From the NCBI GenBank assembly GCA_907165275.2, contig OU015654.1, positions 9,317,501 to 9,381,500 of the forward strand: 64,000 bases of DNA, given 5' to 3'. Of this stretch, positions 49,001 through 61,102 are shown one piece after another (positions within the stretch are counted from its first letter, which is position 1; the number at the start of each line of letters is the position of its first letter). The position numbers were made by a program, and so were the translations under genes. This DNA is from Zygaena filipendulae (taxonomy: Eukaryota > Arthropoda > Insecta > Lepidoptera > Zygaenidae). The notes under the pieces were generated by a model that was not told the DNA's origin, did no database searches, and saw nothing but the letters and a program-made list of their open reading frames with translations.

Positions 49001-52000
49001 TGCATATGAATGTACGATGATATATACGACACGTACCTACATTTTTTTTGTGTGTCTGCCTGTCTGTCTCTTTTCTCTCAAACGCCTGGACCGATTTTAA
49101 CGGGACTTTCACTGGAAGATAGCTGATTTTATAATGAGTAGGTAACTTAGGCTACCTATACTTTTATTTCAGAAAAAAACTAGTTCCTCCGGGAATTCCG
49201 AAACTCACGCGGGTGAAACCGCGAGGCACAGCTAGTATAATATAATAGATAATAATATTTTTTATTGTTACAAGCAAAAATTACCTTATCAGTACCATCT
49301 CTAGACTTCCAAACTAGCGCAAGCTGTACATTATAATATACACTTATGTTATAATGTATATTAGTGTATATTATGCCAGTTATGTGTTACTTACACAGGT
49401 TGATATAAATTCAACTTTATTTAAATGAACTTTCTTTTCAAATAGGTATAAGTAAAAAAGCCTTCCACCGAATGCCGACAATCCAAATTTATAGACGCTT
49501 CTTCTGCAGACGAAGCACAAGCAGTGATTAATTGCAGCATCAAGCTGATCACGCAGCAGTAGGTAATGTTGCAGGTTGGTCGTTGCTACGTCGCCAATTA
49601 CATCCCATTCGGTTGTTGTTTATTCAGATAATTAATGAAAATTACTGTCTTGCAGACTAAGAAGGTAGATATGTAGTTTCATGAAGTTGTTTCGTTAGCT
49701 ATGATTTATGAAATCGATTTTTAACCCTATAATTTGTCATTCAAAGCATGTGGCCAACGAGTATATTATATGTATGTATAGCCACTACGTTTTAGAATAG
49801 AATAGAGAATAGAATACACTTTATTGTACACCAAAATAATGTTACAGTGTGAACAAAAACAAAAAATTATAAATAAAGGCATATAAAAGGCGGTCTTATC
49901 GCTTTACTAGCCATCTCTTCCAGACAACCCCTCATTTTACAAGTGGCATTTCGAGTTTCTTGCATTTTGTGTATCTGTCTTTTAGAGTTTCTTCCATCTT
50001 GAGTGTCGTCACACATTGTCTCTTTAATGTATGTATGTAGTTATGTATGTATATATTAGTATGTATGTATGTATGTAGTTATGTATGTATTTATATTAAT
50101 GTTTATTTGTATGATTATATGTATATGTTTGTATTCGTGTATGTATGTATGTGTATTTCTTTTTACCTATATACCTACTTATATATTCCGTTCCGAATTC
50201 CGATCATAAAGCCGTACATTGTTACTTTTATTTTTACTTTTAAGTTCTGTGTTTCTAAATTGTTATAGTTTTGTGTACGTACTGCTAAATTCTGTAATTT
50301 ATATAAGGGTATCTATTATTGGCTCATAGTGTAATTTTCGAATCTAAATCTATTATATGTTTTTGTAGCTGTTGTTGTCCTGAATAAACGAAAAATAAAA
50401 AATAAAAATCTTGCATCAGTTGACATTTAGAGTTTCTGGCATTTTTGAAAATCTGTCGTTTTTTATTTTTGACATTGTTCGCCCAAAACCTATAAATACA
50501 TACTTTTCTTGGAACTAACTACTTCAACTAGTGCATAAGCAGTTTGTTGCAAGAAAAGTATTTTTATCTACTTATAAAGTGATTGCAAAATACTTCTTGT
50601 TTTTTACCTACTAAAGGGCAAATTTTGCAGATCAATTACAATTTATTATTTGAATTCATGTACCTGCCTACCTACTCAGACGAAATAATTTTGTCGACAC
50701 AAAAAATAATCACCGTGTGAGAACAAACCTAACAATAACACAAGTCGATGATCTCATTAAAATTGTTTATTAAAAAACCGGTTTTTCATTTACTAATAAC
50801 TTCACGACAAGTTCAATAGTAATAATTTTAAGTTTTTCCCGTGTTTTTTCTAATGCTAACTCTAGCCTGTATGTTTCGTATAGGTACCTACTTTAGGCTG
50901 GTTAGGCGTTTAGTGAATTAATTAACATTTCTGTTACGTGCAGTGGTATCAAACCGCCGTTAAGTGTCTGATTGGCATTGTATTAGGTCGATACATCGTG
51001 AATCGCGATGCAGATTTGATAACAAATTGTATTTTTTATCAAAGGAGTACTTATCGCAGTTTGTGAACTAAATCGAGTTATCGCGAGTTATCTTTGTGAC
51101 GGTAAATGTGTCACTAATATTTTCGAGTTCTAGGTTTTATTGTAATTACTCGTAGCGAAGTAGAGTCATACGTCTTAATATCCTACCACAATACAGATTT
51201 ACTAGATGTCCAAGGATTTCTTACTAAGCTCTTGTTGTGTTTGCAACCTCTTGGAACGACAGATGATTCTGCAGACATTTTTCCTAGATCAATCGATACT
51301 TTTTAAGTGCATTATCACAGCGTAGAGTGGTAGAGCTTTGAACTCTAGTGCTCTCTAAGATTATAATTATGTTTGAAATTAGGTAGGTAATTGAATTAAT
51401 AATAATAATAATATTCTAATGTTTAAATAATAATTAATATCTTTTATTCTTCTTCTATTCGTTAAGTTTTGTTTACTCAACCTATCATTTATCCGACAGC
51501 GATCAAATTTTAGTGCTGTTGTAGTGTTAAAAATAAATAAATAAAGATCGAGGCATTGCAACGTTGAGGCAGAGCTAGTCACTTTAATTTAAATTCTAAA
51601 AATACATTTTCAGGGGTAATTCTAAAAATACAAGGACATAGGGTACTTATTATCCTGGAATTCCTGCAGGATCTCCGAAATTACTGCCAGTGAAACCACG
51701 AGGTGCAGCTAGTATATTATAATATCTAAGTGGCAAAAGACAAAAGCTAAAGAAAACAACGATAGGGTGCGTGATCCAGAATTGTCTCTTTGGTTTCTTA
51801 AACATGGACAAAATAAATTAAAAATATTGTCCCCACCTAACTAGTAATCGATATTATCCCTATCCGGTTATGGTAGGTAGGTATATAAAAGGAATCGTAT
51901 GATATTAGTAAATTTCATTTAACACAGACGACAGTAGGTAGTACTTACCTACCTATAGGAGGAAAACATGACCTATATTTGGACGCAGATAAGCAAAAAC

Positions 52001-55000
52001 ATGTTAACCCACAAAATTAAGTTATTGATTCAGAACGATTTATTGAGAGTTAGGGAACGTTTTTTAATTATGTGTTTACCTTGTTACATTGCTTAAATAT
52101 GTAACTAAATATTGAACATAAAAAATGTTGACATAAATGGCGCTCCTACTTTTAAAACACGATTTACTCAAAATTTCTCCAGTGTGGGTTAACACACTAT
52201 TGCTTATCTATGTCCATTTTTCAGGAATAATAAAGAGTACCTACACTTAGTTTTAATTTGGCAAGTAATATAATTGGAGTAAAAAAATGTTTCTAATGAT
52301 GTGAAATATATAGATTTAAGTATTGTGTTCGAAAGTTATAATAAAGTAGGTATATATGAGTAGATATTAGAATAATATTGATTAAATAGACCATTGACGC
52401 GGGACGGCGTTCTGTGTTTAACCTAGCCTATAGTATACACTATACATACAGTATAGGTTTGATGTTATAAGTAGGTATCTAGTCACCACATGACTTTCCA
52501 ATCAAGAAGTCTCGTATCCTGTGTCCCAGCGGAATCGAACTTTGTGGTGGAGCGAACAAAGTACGGTTGCTTTTATTTGAACAAAGTTTGCAACGATCCC
52601 GGCTTAGCGTAGGTTCAAGCGTTTGATTTGTTTGTGAAAGATTACTATTACATACCTTTATTTTAAAATTAAAGGAAAAAAGGAGTAACTAAACCTACTT
52701 ATATAAATATGTATAGGTATGCCAGGATGAAGTTCAATCTTATTAACTTCAATAAATATCTATTTATTATGTGAAGAATTAATTAAAAATAATAGATATG
52801 GATAGGAAAATAAATAATAAGCGATAAATAAATTTGAACAATCTTAATTTTCAGGTTAAAGTTTTCCCCGGCGAGAGTAAATACGAGACGACATTGCAAG
52901 AATCATCATGGCCAGTTTGGAACGAAGACTTCAAATTCCAGTTGCATCCGAAAGAAGGGAATAGATCAACATCAGGCAAAGTTGATCTCCAAAGTCAACT
53001 CGCTGGACACTTTTTGTCGCTGACAATTTACGCACTTTTGGAACCATCAAAACCAGAGACCGACAGACGTAAAAGTAGTAAAACATTGGAAAATAAAAGA
53101 TCTCAAAAAGTATCAGATCAGGAAGAACCTAAGGTCAAAGGATTTTTAGAGAAAACATTCAGTAGTTTTAAATCGACGCGGACTGAAGCAGTAGTTCAAA
53201 GGTCACATGTCGAGAAAAGAAGGACATTAGGTGCAGCTACATGGAATTTCGACTCTAAATTATTTCAGAATGACCTGAAAAATGGTTTAATTGGTACTCC
53301 GGATATTTGGCGACCCATTAATGCTATTACTAGTGGATTGCCTGCAAATGAGAACCGGGTGAGTTAATCTGAAACAAATAGGAACCTACAAGTTGTGTAA
53401 TTAATGCTGGGGACAAATGGACGTGACTAAATTAGATATGGGCTCAGTTTTACTATGGAACTCGTAAAAAAGTGAATTGCTCGATTCATTCCCGAATAAC
53501 TTTACTTTATACGAGATGTTAGGTTTTGTTACATATAAGTATCTACCTAATAATAAAATAGATGAAATAAAACAATATTTTTATGACACCATGCTTTTAT
53601 GACCGTAACTGACTCGTAGTTTTAGCAGAATACATTTTGTCTTTGTAGTTTGTGGTTTTAAGTCTCGTAAACAAACTCCCGCTGCCGTAGATAATCGTTT
53701 GTTTTAAAAAGGACAATGATCTTGGAAGACTAAGCGAGCATGCTGTAACTTTTTAATAAGCATTAGAAATAATATGTAATCACTTTTACAATCATTGAAT
53801 CTTTTTGCAACAGGAATGAAGTTCAAAGACTGACAGAAGTGTTTACATATTTTTATTGCTTCGGTTGAGCTTCTTTACCATCTATTAAGTGAAAGCATCA
53901 AAGCTGACTGTACAATTTATAGGTAAACGCATTAGTTTCCTCATAATTTTTTTGAGTTCTGAATAATATTGAAGGAGTTGTTATTTGAGCAAGGCCTCAG
54001 TGAAATTATCGAGCCAAATGAAGCGACATCAAAATATATATGTATCCAACTAGGTTGCGTGGATTATGAAAGAGAACGATTGAAGAATAAGAATAGATAA
54101 ATTATTTTTATAATGCTTGTTTTAGTCTGATGAAAAAGTTATTTTTGCGTCTTCAGCAGTTGGGTGGGCACTTTGGCAAATAACGCATTCAAGAAGAAGT
54201 TATAAAAGTGAAGTTAACAACATGGAATTTATGATTTTCAGAGATATAAAAGTGTAACGATTAATTATAAGATTATGCTATATAAGTGAGAGTAAATTAA
54301 TATAAAAACTTCGAAGATTAACGAATATTTTCATACTGAGCCTTAAGCGTTTCATATATCTTTGCGTTGAACGTATAAAATCTCAATCTCAACAACATAA
54401 AAAAAAAGGAATTTGGGAAATATAATCTTTAGGTTATAAATTAGATATTTATAAATAGGCAAAACATCTAGCTGAATATTTTTGATATTTATTTTGTGAC
54501 CGTGAACTTAACCCATACTGTCAAGATTTGCAGCAAATCAATTGAAAACTTTTGATGAATGTGTAGGTATTAGCAAAGATCGTTGGATCGTTAAATGTGT
54601 TGAAAGCTGAAGACGCAAAAATAATTAATATCTACTTATTAACATTTGTACAGATTATTGCAATTTTATTTAAAAATTCACACTGATATACGCAGCAGTG
54701 CTGGATGTACAAGTATATAGCGTAGGTAATAGAAGTTTGGAGCACTTGAATCTTGCCGACAATAGAATAGGTTTGACCTCGGCCAATCCTAATGTATAGA
54801 CGTACCTACCTACTAGACAATTATCAAGCATGCGTCAGATACGAGGCGCAATAAAAAATCTCAAATAATGTAATAGATAATTAGCCTATAGGTATATATA
54901 TTCCATTCCTCGCGGCTTCACCTGCCTTCCCACCTGGGAATGCCCTCGGGAATTCCGTGATAAAAAATATCATTTGATAATTCAATACATACTTATTCTA

Positions 55001-57657
55001 TCTGCGGCATCACAGGGCTTCAGTTCCAAAAAAATCTCATACCTATATAGATTTTTCACTTAAGTTAATAGGAAACTATAGGTGTTCAAGCTGTTCCCTG
55101 CTGTCTCACCCGCGTGTCTTTTGGAAACTATAGCTTTGAACTATTGTGTCGATAAAAAAGAAATGACATGAATATAATTTCAATCGATCTCCACCTAATA
55201 GGTACAGTACCAGTCCAGTAAATAACCTGACGTCAGGGGTGCTTGCGAATACACAATATTTAGGTGTTTTCTGTTCTCGACATTGCACAAAATGCCGGCC
55301 GTTTGTAAATGGGTGAATTCTTTGCAAAGGCTTATTTGACTGCAACGTTTATGTATACGTTTTATATATACCATACGTCAAAATAATAAAAAGTGGACAT
55401 GTGAGAAGATTGACGATGTGTTCTTGTAGTCTTGCTTGAAAGTCAGTTTCCACTCCAGGCTAAGTGTGTTTTAGACCCCATGCATGGTCACTTGACATCA
55501 GGTGAGCTGTGATCGAACTCCTATAGCCTGTTAATAATAGAAAAATATGTCAATTTGGTGAAGATCGCAAACTGGCTGGATGAGGAAAATGCAAATTTTC
55601 ATAGAGATTAGGAGCACTTTAGGAACACTGTAATCCATGCAGTGCCCCCGTTGTTCGGCTAATTGACAATGAGGTGCCTTATTACATACTTTAATTTTTA
55701 ACAGAGGGAAACAAAAAAGGGTCAATTGGAGGTGACATTGCTGTATACAGCCAGCGAGGATGGTTTGAACGATGTCGTGCAGCTAACTGTCAACAGACTC
55801 CGCTGCAGTGTGTTGACTATGCAGGAACAAGAACAGTTCAAAGGTAAATATTAATTCAGGAGTTCCTTTGTAATTAATTTCATCGTGGAAGAAAATTTTC
55901 GTAGCGTATCTAAAATACACAGATGTAGGAGCCTAGTAGGTAAGTACACCTAGGTAGTTACATTTGTCTCAAAATATTGTAGAATAATATCAGAGGCTCA
56001 AAACTGCAAATAATTCCTACTAATTTCCTACTAATATTTCCTTATAATATTATAAATGCAAAAGTAACTATGGCTGTCTGTTACGCTTTCACGCCTTAAC
56101 GGCTCAACCGAGCATCATGAAATTTTGCATACACATTGTCAGGAGTACAGAGAAGGGCATAGGGTAATTTTTGTCCCAGAATTCCCGCGGGAAATCCGAA
56201 ATTAACGCGAGTGAAACCGCGGGGAACAGCTAGTAATATAACTAAAAATACGAACGTATAAGTATGAAAAGTGTTAAAACGTAAGTACACTTGTTTGTAA
56301 ATCAATAGTGCCGACACTACCAAAAAGTGTTTTGCGCCGTGTTTAGGACCTAATACAGAAGCTTTAAATCCATGAGTACCTATACTTATTGTTGTAAATG
56401 CGAACATTAACATTTAAAAACACATTTACAAAATAAAAATTAGACAAATAAATTGAATCTTATAAATGCCCATGTAAATTTATTTGTTTTTTTCTTTCGC
56501 TTTCACACCTCAAGCCACACTCAGCCAAATCATCACGTAGTCAAGGGTATAGAGTAGGCACCTACTTTTTATTTCGGAATTTCCATAGAAACACCTAAAA
56601 TAACGTACGTCAAACCGCAGGGAACAGCTAGTGAATAAATATTCTCAAAGGTTTTGATCATAATAACTCTGCTTTGAAGGCTTATATGAGCAAGATAGAT
56701 GCACTTATTTTATTTGAATCGACATTAGGTATCTTTGAACTTCCTTATACATAAATCAAGTCCAAAAATAAAACACGAAATAAAGTTTCAAGGTATTTAA
56801 TTGCCTGAGATTACAGAAAAATAAAGAAAAGAAAAACACAGAAAATCTTTGCTTCTAGAGCGCGGGGCGTTTTCGTTCGTTCGTTCGAAATAATTTGAGA
56901 TCGGAAGTAATTACGTAACGTTATATCGCCAAAGGGCGAGCCGTTGTTATTTATATCGTTTCCTTGTTTAAAAGAAATTAGATGACTTGGTTTTTTACAA
57001 AAAATACATGGTCCTGTTTTTGAACAACTCTCTCGTAAGCATTAAACATGTAGGCACATGTTTTGAAACTTAACACGTGACCCCTTGACGACGTGTGGGT
57101 ATGCAAAAGTTCATAAAGATCGGTTAAGTAGCTAAAGTGTGAAAGTGTAACAAACTAACAGACAAATAAACTAACATTTGCATTTATAATAGCAAGGATT
57201 TTAACTTTAATTAATACCTAATCACTAACTATATAGGTAATTTTAAGTTTGAATTAATTTAAATAAAAACTGCTGTAATTTAAATAAAGGAAGTAGAAAG
57301 TTCCGCAATTTTTAAACAAAATATGTTAAAAATGAAAATTTATTTCTAGCACCGCTGTATTTGAAAGCGACAATATTCGAGGCGGACAAAGCCGAATGTT
57401 ATTGGAAGAGTGACAGATTCGCGCCGACGATAGCCGCAAGATGGGATCCCAAGTTGTCGACGGTAAAGCTGTCGGTTTTCAAAGGAAACTTAAAAGAAGT
57501 GAGCATTTATATAAGTCTCGGATGCAAAACAAAAATGGCGAAGAAAGAAATATTGGGTAAAGTCAAAATCGATCAGGAATCGCCATACGCTGAATCATTG
57601 AAAGAATGTTTGAGGCAACCGGGGATACCTAAAACTTTTTGGGTCAATTTTGTATGA
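45879..57657 (+). CDS. Tandem C2-domain protein (4 exons)
   Basis: Exons 45879-46082, 52855-53358, 55705-55843 and 57350-57657 total 1,155 nt, 384 residues, all phases consistent. C2A begins near residue 30 (GFKLALHPVNKSFYVTVIGA) and continues LVK|VKVFPGESKYETTLQESSWP VWNEDF, the usual C2 pattern. A long basic, Lys/Ser-rich insertion (KPETDRRKSSKTLENKRSQK onward) precedes its last strands. C2B begins near residue 240 (KKGQLEVTLLYTASEDG) and ends FWVNFV at the C-terminus. The arrangement is synaptotagmin/Slp-like, but no N-terminal membrane segment is present and the Asp residues that bind Ca2+ in loops 1 and 3 are not evident, so Ca2+-independent lipid or partner binding is inferred. I do not assign an orthologue. 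Intron 1 is 6.8 kb of transposons. Confidence 0.88.
46420..46515. repeat. GCTCCACATTCACG duplication
   Basis: Two GCTCCACATTCACG words and several CGAGAA/TTCTCG words in about 100 nt, partly self-complementary. Probably a transposon end, class unknown. Confidence 0.4.
46931..47862. mobile_element. hAT-type MITE, TAGGGTTGCCACC termini, TSD TACGTAAT
   Basis: Same termini as 41626. Exact 8-bp duplication TACGTAAT (46923-46930, 47863-47870). Body similar to the 41.6-kb copy (CAATTCAACTGTCAC, CGCAGCACGGGGAA). Contains a nested foldback element. Confidence 0.92.
46962..47477. mobile_element. Nested foldback element, ~190-bp arms
   Basis: Left TATACACACCGGCAGAATTA, right TAATTCTGCCGGTGTGTATA. The arms stay complementary for roughly 190 nt each (CATAAAAAGGCAGAGTATAG, TAATATACATCTTTTAACA). 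The 41.6-kb host copy lacks it at TATTA-TATAGTATCG. Confidence 0.9.
48170..48397. mobile_element. MITE, ATTATGTAACTTTTG family, tandem copy a
   Basis: GGGGCTATTTTGTAACTTTT to AAAGTTACATAATTGCACT. Body includes GCGATTACAATATGCACG. Next copy begins 6 nt later. Confidence 0.8.
48404..48646. mobile_element. MITE, ATTATGTAACTTTTG family, tandem copy b
   Basis: GGGCTATTATGTAATTTTTG to AAGTTACATAATTGCCCT. GCAGG stands on both sides, a possible 5-bp target duplication. Confidence 0.8.
49060..49235 (+). mobile_element. Helitron-like short element
   Basis: (TGTC)n, CTGGACCGATTTTAACGGGA, GGGAATTCCGAAACTCACGC, hairpin CGCGGGTGAAACCGCG, end GGCACAGCTAG. Confidence 0.8.
49795..49860 (-). repeat. LINE 3' tail, reverse
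   Basis: AGAATAGAATACACTTTATT and GTACACCA. Inverse reads GTACAATAAAGTGTATTC, a lepidopteran LINE tail with its poly(A)-type signal. It contains a direct AGAATAG repeat. Confidence 0.55.
50018..50160. repeat. (ATGT)n microsatellite
   Basis: Interrupted ATGTATGT runs, with GTAGTTATGTATGTAT occurring twice. The Tyr/Val/Cys-rich open frame across it is a by-product. Confidence 0.8.
50161..51599. other. No gene seen in C2 gene intron 1
   Basis: AT-rich, no exon or clear element boundary. Confidence 0.35.
51600..51712 (+). mobile_element. Helitron-like element, 3' part
   Basis: GGACATAGGGTACTTATTAT, CCTGGAATTCCTGCAGGATC, then GTGAAACCACGAGGTGCAGC and TAG. Confidence 0.65.
51980..52216. mobile_element. 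MITE, TGGAC-AGATAAGCAATA family, copy 3
   Basis: 237 bp, TGGACGCAGATAAGCAAAAA to GCTTATCTATGTCCA. Very similar to 23378-23613. Confidence 0.85.
52855..53358 (+). CDS. C2 gene exon 2
   Basis: 168 codons, VKVFPGESKYETTLQESSWP to GLPANENR. Acceptor ATTTTCAG, donor CGG|GTGAGT. Holds the rest of C2A and its charged insertion. Confidence 0.9.
54139..54624. mobile_element. MITE with TTATTTTTGCGTCTTCAGC termini
   Basis: 19-bp perfect inverted repeat at the two ends of 486 bp in C2 gene intron 2. No ORF of note. Confidence 0.8.
54905..55125 (-). mobile_element. Helitron-like element, degenerate, minus
   Basis: CCTCGCGGCTTCACCTGC and CCCTCGGGAATTCCGTGATA. Strongly decayed; ends uncertain. Confidence 0.45.
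55225..55325. mobile_element. Half-copy of the 25.1-kb MITE family
   Basis: GGTGCTTGCGAATACACAAT, GTGTTTTCTGTTCTCGAC and GCCGGCCGTTTGTAAA track 25268-25335 in order. Confidence 0.55.
55705..55843 (+). CDS. C2 gene exon 3
   Basis: RETKKGQLEVTLLYTASEDG to EQEQFK. Acceptor TTTAACAG, donor AAAG|GTAAAT. Starts C2B. Confidence 0.88.
56016..56233 (+). mobile_element. Helitron-like short element
   Basis: TCCTACTAAT start (doubled), AATATTATAAATGCAAAAGT, then CCCGCGGGAAATCCGAAATT, hairpin and GGGGAACAGCTAG. In C2 gene intron 3. Confidence 0.8.
56458..56631 (+). mobile_element. Helitron-like short element, diverged
   Basis: CTTATAAATGCCCATG, CATCACGTAGTCAAGGGTAT, TCAAACCGCAGGGAACAGCT and AG. Confidence 0.65.
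57080..57200 (-). mobile_element. Helitron-like element, 5' part, minus
   Basis: AAAGATCGGTTAAGTAGCTA and ACATTTGCATTTATAATAGC plus AAGGA. Inverse resembles the TCCT...TATAAATGC start. Confidence 0.5.
57350..57657 (+). CDS. C2 gene exon 4 and stop
   Basis: PLYLKATIFEADKAECYWKS to GIPKTFWVNFV and TGA stop. Acceptor TATTTCTAG. Confidence 0.9.
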
Positions 57658-57750
57658 AGCACTATAAGTACTAACTTTTAAATAAGTAAGTAGTCGGGAA
57701 ATATTTTAGTATACTTGGATTTTTCTTGACTACTGGTGTTATAACATATA

Positions 57751-58135
57751 CAGAATGTCCCGTAAATCACGTCAAGCCAGAACCAGGTGATAGGCTAAGT
57801 CATAACAGCTGTTAACAGAAAAATATAAAAATCTTTGCTATGCCTATTTAAAAAAAAGGACAATCATAAAAACTGATGAAAGCAATAATTTTGAAAACTT
57901 CATTGGCAAAAACTTAAATTTTAAGCAGTAGTTTTCAGAAACACTATTCAGGATTACACAATAAGAAAATTGAAAAAAAGATAAGGTTTGTAGCAACAGG
58001 AGTTAAAGAACCGTCGCAGGGTGTAAATTTTATAATTTTCATAAATTTTAAAGATTATTTTTTACGTTTTTCTATTAAGTTATGACTTAGCATATCACGC
58101 GGTTCTGGCTTGACGTCGATTTACGGGACATCCTG
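57751..58135. mobile_element. MITE with ~60-bp termini, TSD TATA
   Basis: Left CAGAATGTCCCGTAAATCAC, right GTAAATCG-type inverse ending GGGACATCCTG. AAGCCAGAACC and CTAAGTCATAAC recur in both arms. TATA flanks both ends (57747-57750, 58136-58139). It starts 94 nt after the C2 gene stop and may fall in its 3'UTR. Confidence 0.88.
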
Positions 58136-59830
58136 TATAGGTACATTTATCGTAAACTGTTTGCTCTCTCGTGATTTCTTCTACTTACTATATTTTTATA
58201 AGATAGGTAGGTACCATAATAATATAATTTTATTACTTTGTTTGTGACATAGCATATACAGGATGTAACATTGAGAGTGGCTGAAGCTCGGACAATTTAA
58301 TATAGTAAAGCTAAATATAGGTACACATTCTAAGAAACGTTGTTTTCGATTTCATAGACAAGAAAAACATAATTCATAGGGTTTTTTTTAAATCGATTTA
58401 CATTATAAATACAATTTTATTAATTTAGAGGTTTCTGTTGTTCAGGCTGTCAATTTTAAAAAAATCTAAATATATCTTAACTAAAATTGACGAAATACGT
58501 AGAACTAATCTCCCAATGTTGCTAATTTTCAAAGATCCTTATTCTGACCTCTCCCAATTTAACATTTTACTTTTGTATAAGTATTATAATTATTGTGACA
58601 TTTTATTTACTGTTATATTTAAATGTCTTTATATTTGACATTTCCTGCACCAAGCATATAAAAAAAAGGTTGAATCTACTTGTAAACTATGAGATTACTT
58701 ATACCTACTAAAGATATAGGTTTATATTTTGTAAAAAAAAAAATTGTTTATTATTGTTATTGAAAATTTAATCGTTGTGACATAAATATTTATTAATAGT
58801 AATATAGTGTATGGGTAGGTATATTGATTAAATAAAAAAAAAACTGTTGTTGATTTTCGAAAGGAATAATTACAATATATTTGTATAATAATTACTAGAA
58901 ATTAGGTTTTCTCATGATTTGTATTACTTATTGCCTATTGCATTGTCCATCTACTGTCATCAGCTGAGCTTTAATGAAATATAAAAGTACTTGATTTAAT
59001 TTCCAATTCGTTTCGAATTTATCCAATTCCATTTCCAAATGTGATTACATTTCTACAATTCTAGGTGTGCCAAGTATCTTTCGAAAACGGACACGGAGAA
59101 AACTGCTGAAAATCTTATTTAAGGATTTTCTTGCTCTTTAGATTGAATTCTCTTGATTGTTATTGGTTTGGGGTTTACTACAGGCGTTACGCAAAACCAA
59201 AAAGAGGCTTGACTGATTTAGCAATTTTTCCGACTAAGAACGTTAGGATCTTATTTTAGTATTTTTGAACGAAATGAACTCGCAGAGAACACTAAAAATA
59301 ATATACCTACTAAAAAGGAAAAGTTCTTTTGTAGAGAGTAATCTCTAGAACTACCGATTTTAAAAATAATTTCAGTGAGAGAAAGCTAGAGTATCCTTGA
59401 GTACTTATATAAAAAGATTACATACCTAGCTACGTGAAAAGTCTTTTGCAACTATTGCAATAAGTAGGTACCTATAGGTATATGATGTAAGGGACCGGGC
59501 GGCCTTACTTTTGTTCGACAATCAACCAAATCGAAAAAACATGAGGTTTACTGTGATACGATGATATTGTTATGGTAAACCGGTCGTTCCGTTTACGATA
59601 AAACATACAATCATTGAAGCGGACCCGAAAACATTTGAAATCGTAAAGTCCAGTACAATTTCAAATACCTATCTACTGCCTAAATAATAGCACAATCACC
59701 ATGGCATTTCAGTCACCGATCTTCGAAAGTCTACATATTTTTGGGACGCAAATTCGACAAAACGAAGTTACCTGGGAACTAGTAGATATAGGTACCTATT
59801 TATGTCTATATGTATAATAATTAAATTTTT
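58136..59830. other. No gene seen
   Basis: AT-rich. AATAAA at 58831-58836 is a possible distal poly(A) site. ACAGGATGTAAC at 58257 resembles the start of the preceding MITE but has no partner end. Confidence 0.35.
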
Positions 59831-59832
59831 TA

Positions 59833-60430
59833 TCCTACTAATATTATAAATGTGAAAGTGTGGATGTTTGGATGTTTGTTACTCAATCATGCAAACACGG
59901 CTGAACGGATTTGAATGAAATTTGGCATGCACGTTTTCAGGGGTACAGAGAAGGACATAGGGTACTTTTATCCCGGAATTCCCGCGGGAACTCTGAACAT
60001 ACCGTGGGTTAAACCGCGGGTCACAGCTAGTATCATATAAAAATGAATTGCTGTTCGTTAGTGACGCTAAAACTCGATTTGGCTAATTTTGATCTTGAAA
60101 GATTCATAGAAGTACAGGGAAGGTTTAAATGGTGAGAAGTTGGGAATTCCTGCGGGAATTCCGAATCTCACGTGGGTGAAACCGCGGGGCACAGCTAGCC
60201 TATATATAAAAATGAATCCCTATTTCTCTTGGTTACGGCATCACGCGTGAACGACTGGACCAATTTCTCAAATTGGTTTTTTGTTGTATTTGTTGTTGTA
60301 AGAAAAAGATTAAAAGAAGTTTGGAGTTCCTGCGAGAATTCTAAAACCCACGCGGGTGAATCTCCGAAAGGGTTGGAGTTCCTGCAGGAATTCTGAAACT
60401 CACGAGGGTGAAACCCTGGGGCACAGCTAG
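59833..60430 (+). mobile_element. Three Helitron-like elements in tandem
   Basis: Ends at CTAG 60027-60030, 60195-60198 and 60427-60430, each preceded by a CGGG(T)GAAACC(G/C) hairpin. The first begins TCCTACTAATATTATAAATG. The next two begin with ATATAAAAATGAAT directly after the previous CTAG. The last has an internal duplication of its GGAGTTCCTGC segment. Confidence 0.85.
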
Positions 60431-60744
60431 AAGTTTTATATTATTATCTGTGACATTAGTATAAAACTGCCATCTGCCAAATGCGATCAGAAGATACTTA
60501 GATAATAATCGGAGTGGCATTTTTGCAAATTGTTTTTTGAATGTCTATGAATAGGTAACAAAAGAACAAAAGTAGATCCCCAAGTAACGAGAAACTTCCT
60601 AGCAAGCCAATAAACCTTCTGATCTGTAAATTTTCGTCTGAAGTAGGTACTTACTATTTCTTTGTTAAATGATATCAAGATTAGTCGACCAATTAATGCC
60701 ATATTCCTTTTACATCGAAATTTTTTGCCAATAGCTTTTCTTTC

Positions 60745-60950
60745 CTTATTATTATAAAAGTGAAAGTCAGTTTATTTGTTTGTACAAACAAACAAACAAT
60801 CGTCTTAACGGCTCAACGAATCGTCATGGAATTTTGCATATACGTTGTCAAGGGTACAGAAAACACATAGGGCACTTTTTATTCCGAAATTTCCACGGGA
60901 ACTCCGAAACTAACGTGGCTGAAACTGAAGGAAATAGATATAGTTATGTT
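60745..60950 (+). mobile_element. Helitron-like element, diverged 3' end
   Basis: TCCTTATTATTATAAAAGTG, CAAACAAACAAACAATCGTC, CTCAACGAATCGTCATGGAA, then ACGTGGCTGAAACTGAAGGA without a CTAG. Confidence 0.6.
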
Positions 60951-60982
60951 TACAATAAATCGTCGAATTATACGTTCAATCT

Positions 60983-61060
60983 GGGAGCACGGTAGTGTGC
61001 CCCCGCCAAGACGAGCTGTCGCGAAGAGCGATTCTATAGGTACCTCATTGTGGGTTAGCC
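60983..61060 (+). repeat. GGGGGCACGGTAGTGCCCCC repeat, copy 2
   Basis: CTGGGAGCACGGTAGTGTGC and CCCCGCCAAGACGAGC match 18786. It may be the left end of a larger element that carries the minisatellite. Confidence 0.5.
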
Positions 61061-61102
61061 TGAGTTCACTGCTGAACTATTAAACTATAAAGCATGAAGA
61101 AA

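Noticed and set aside
50047..50268. 73-codon Tyr/Cys/Val-rich protein
   Set aside because: Translation of an (ATGT)n microsatellite.
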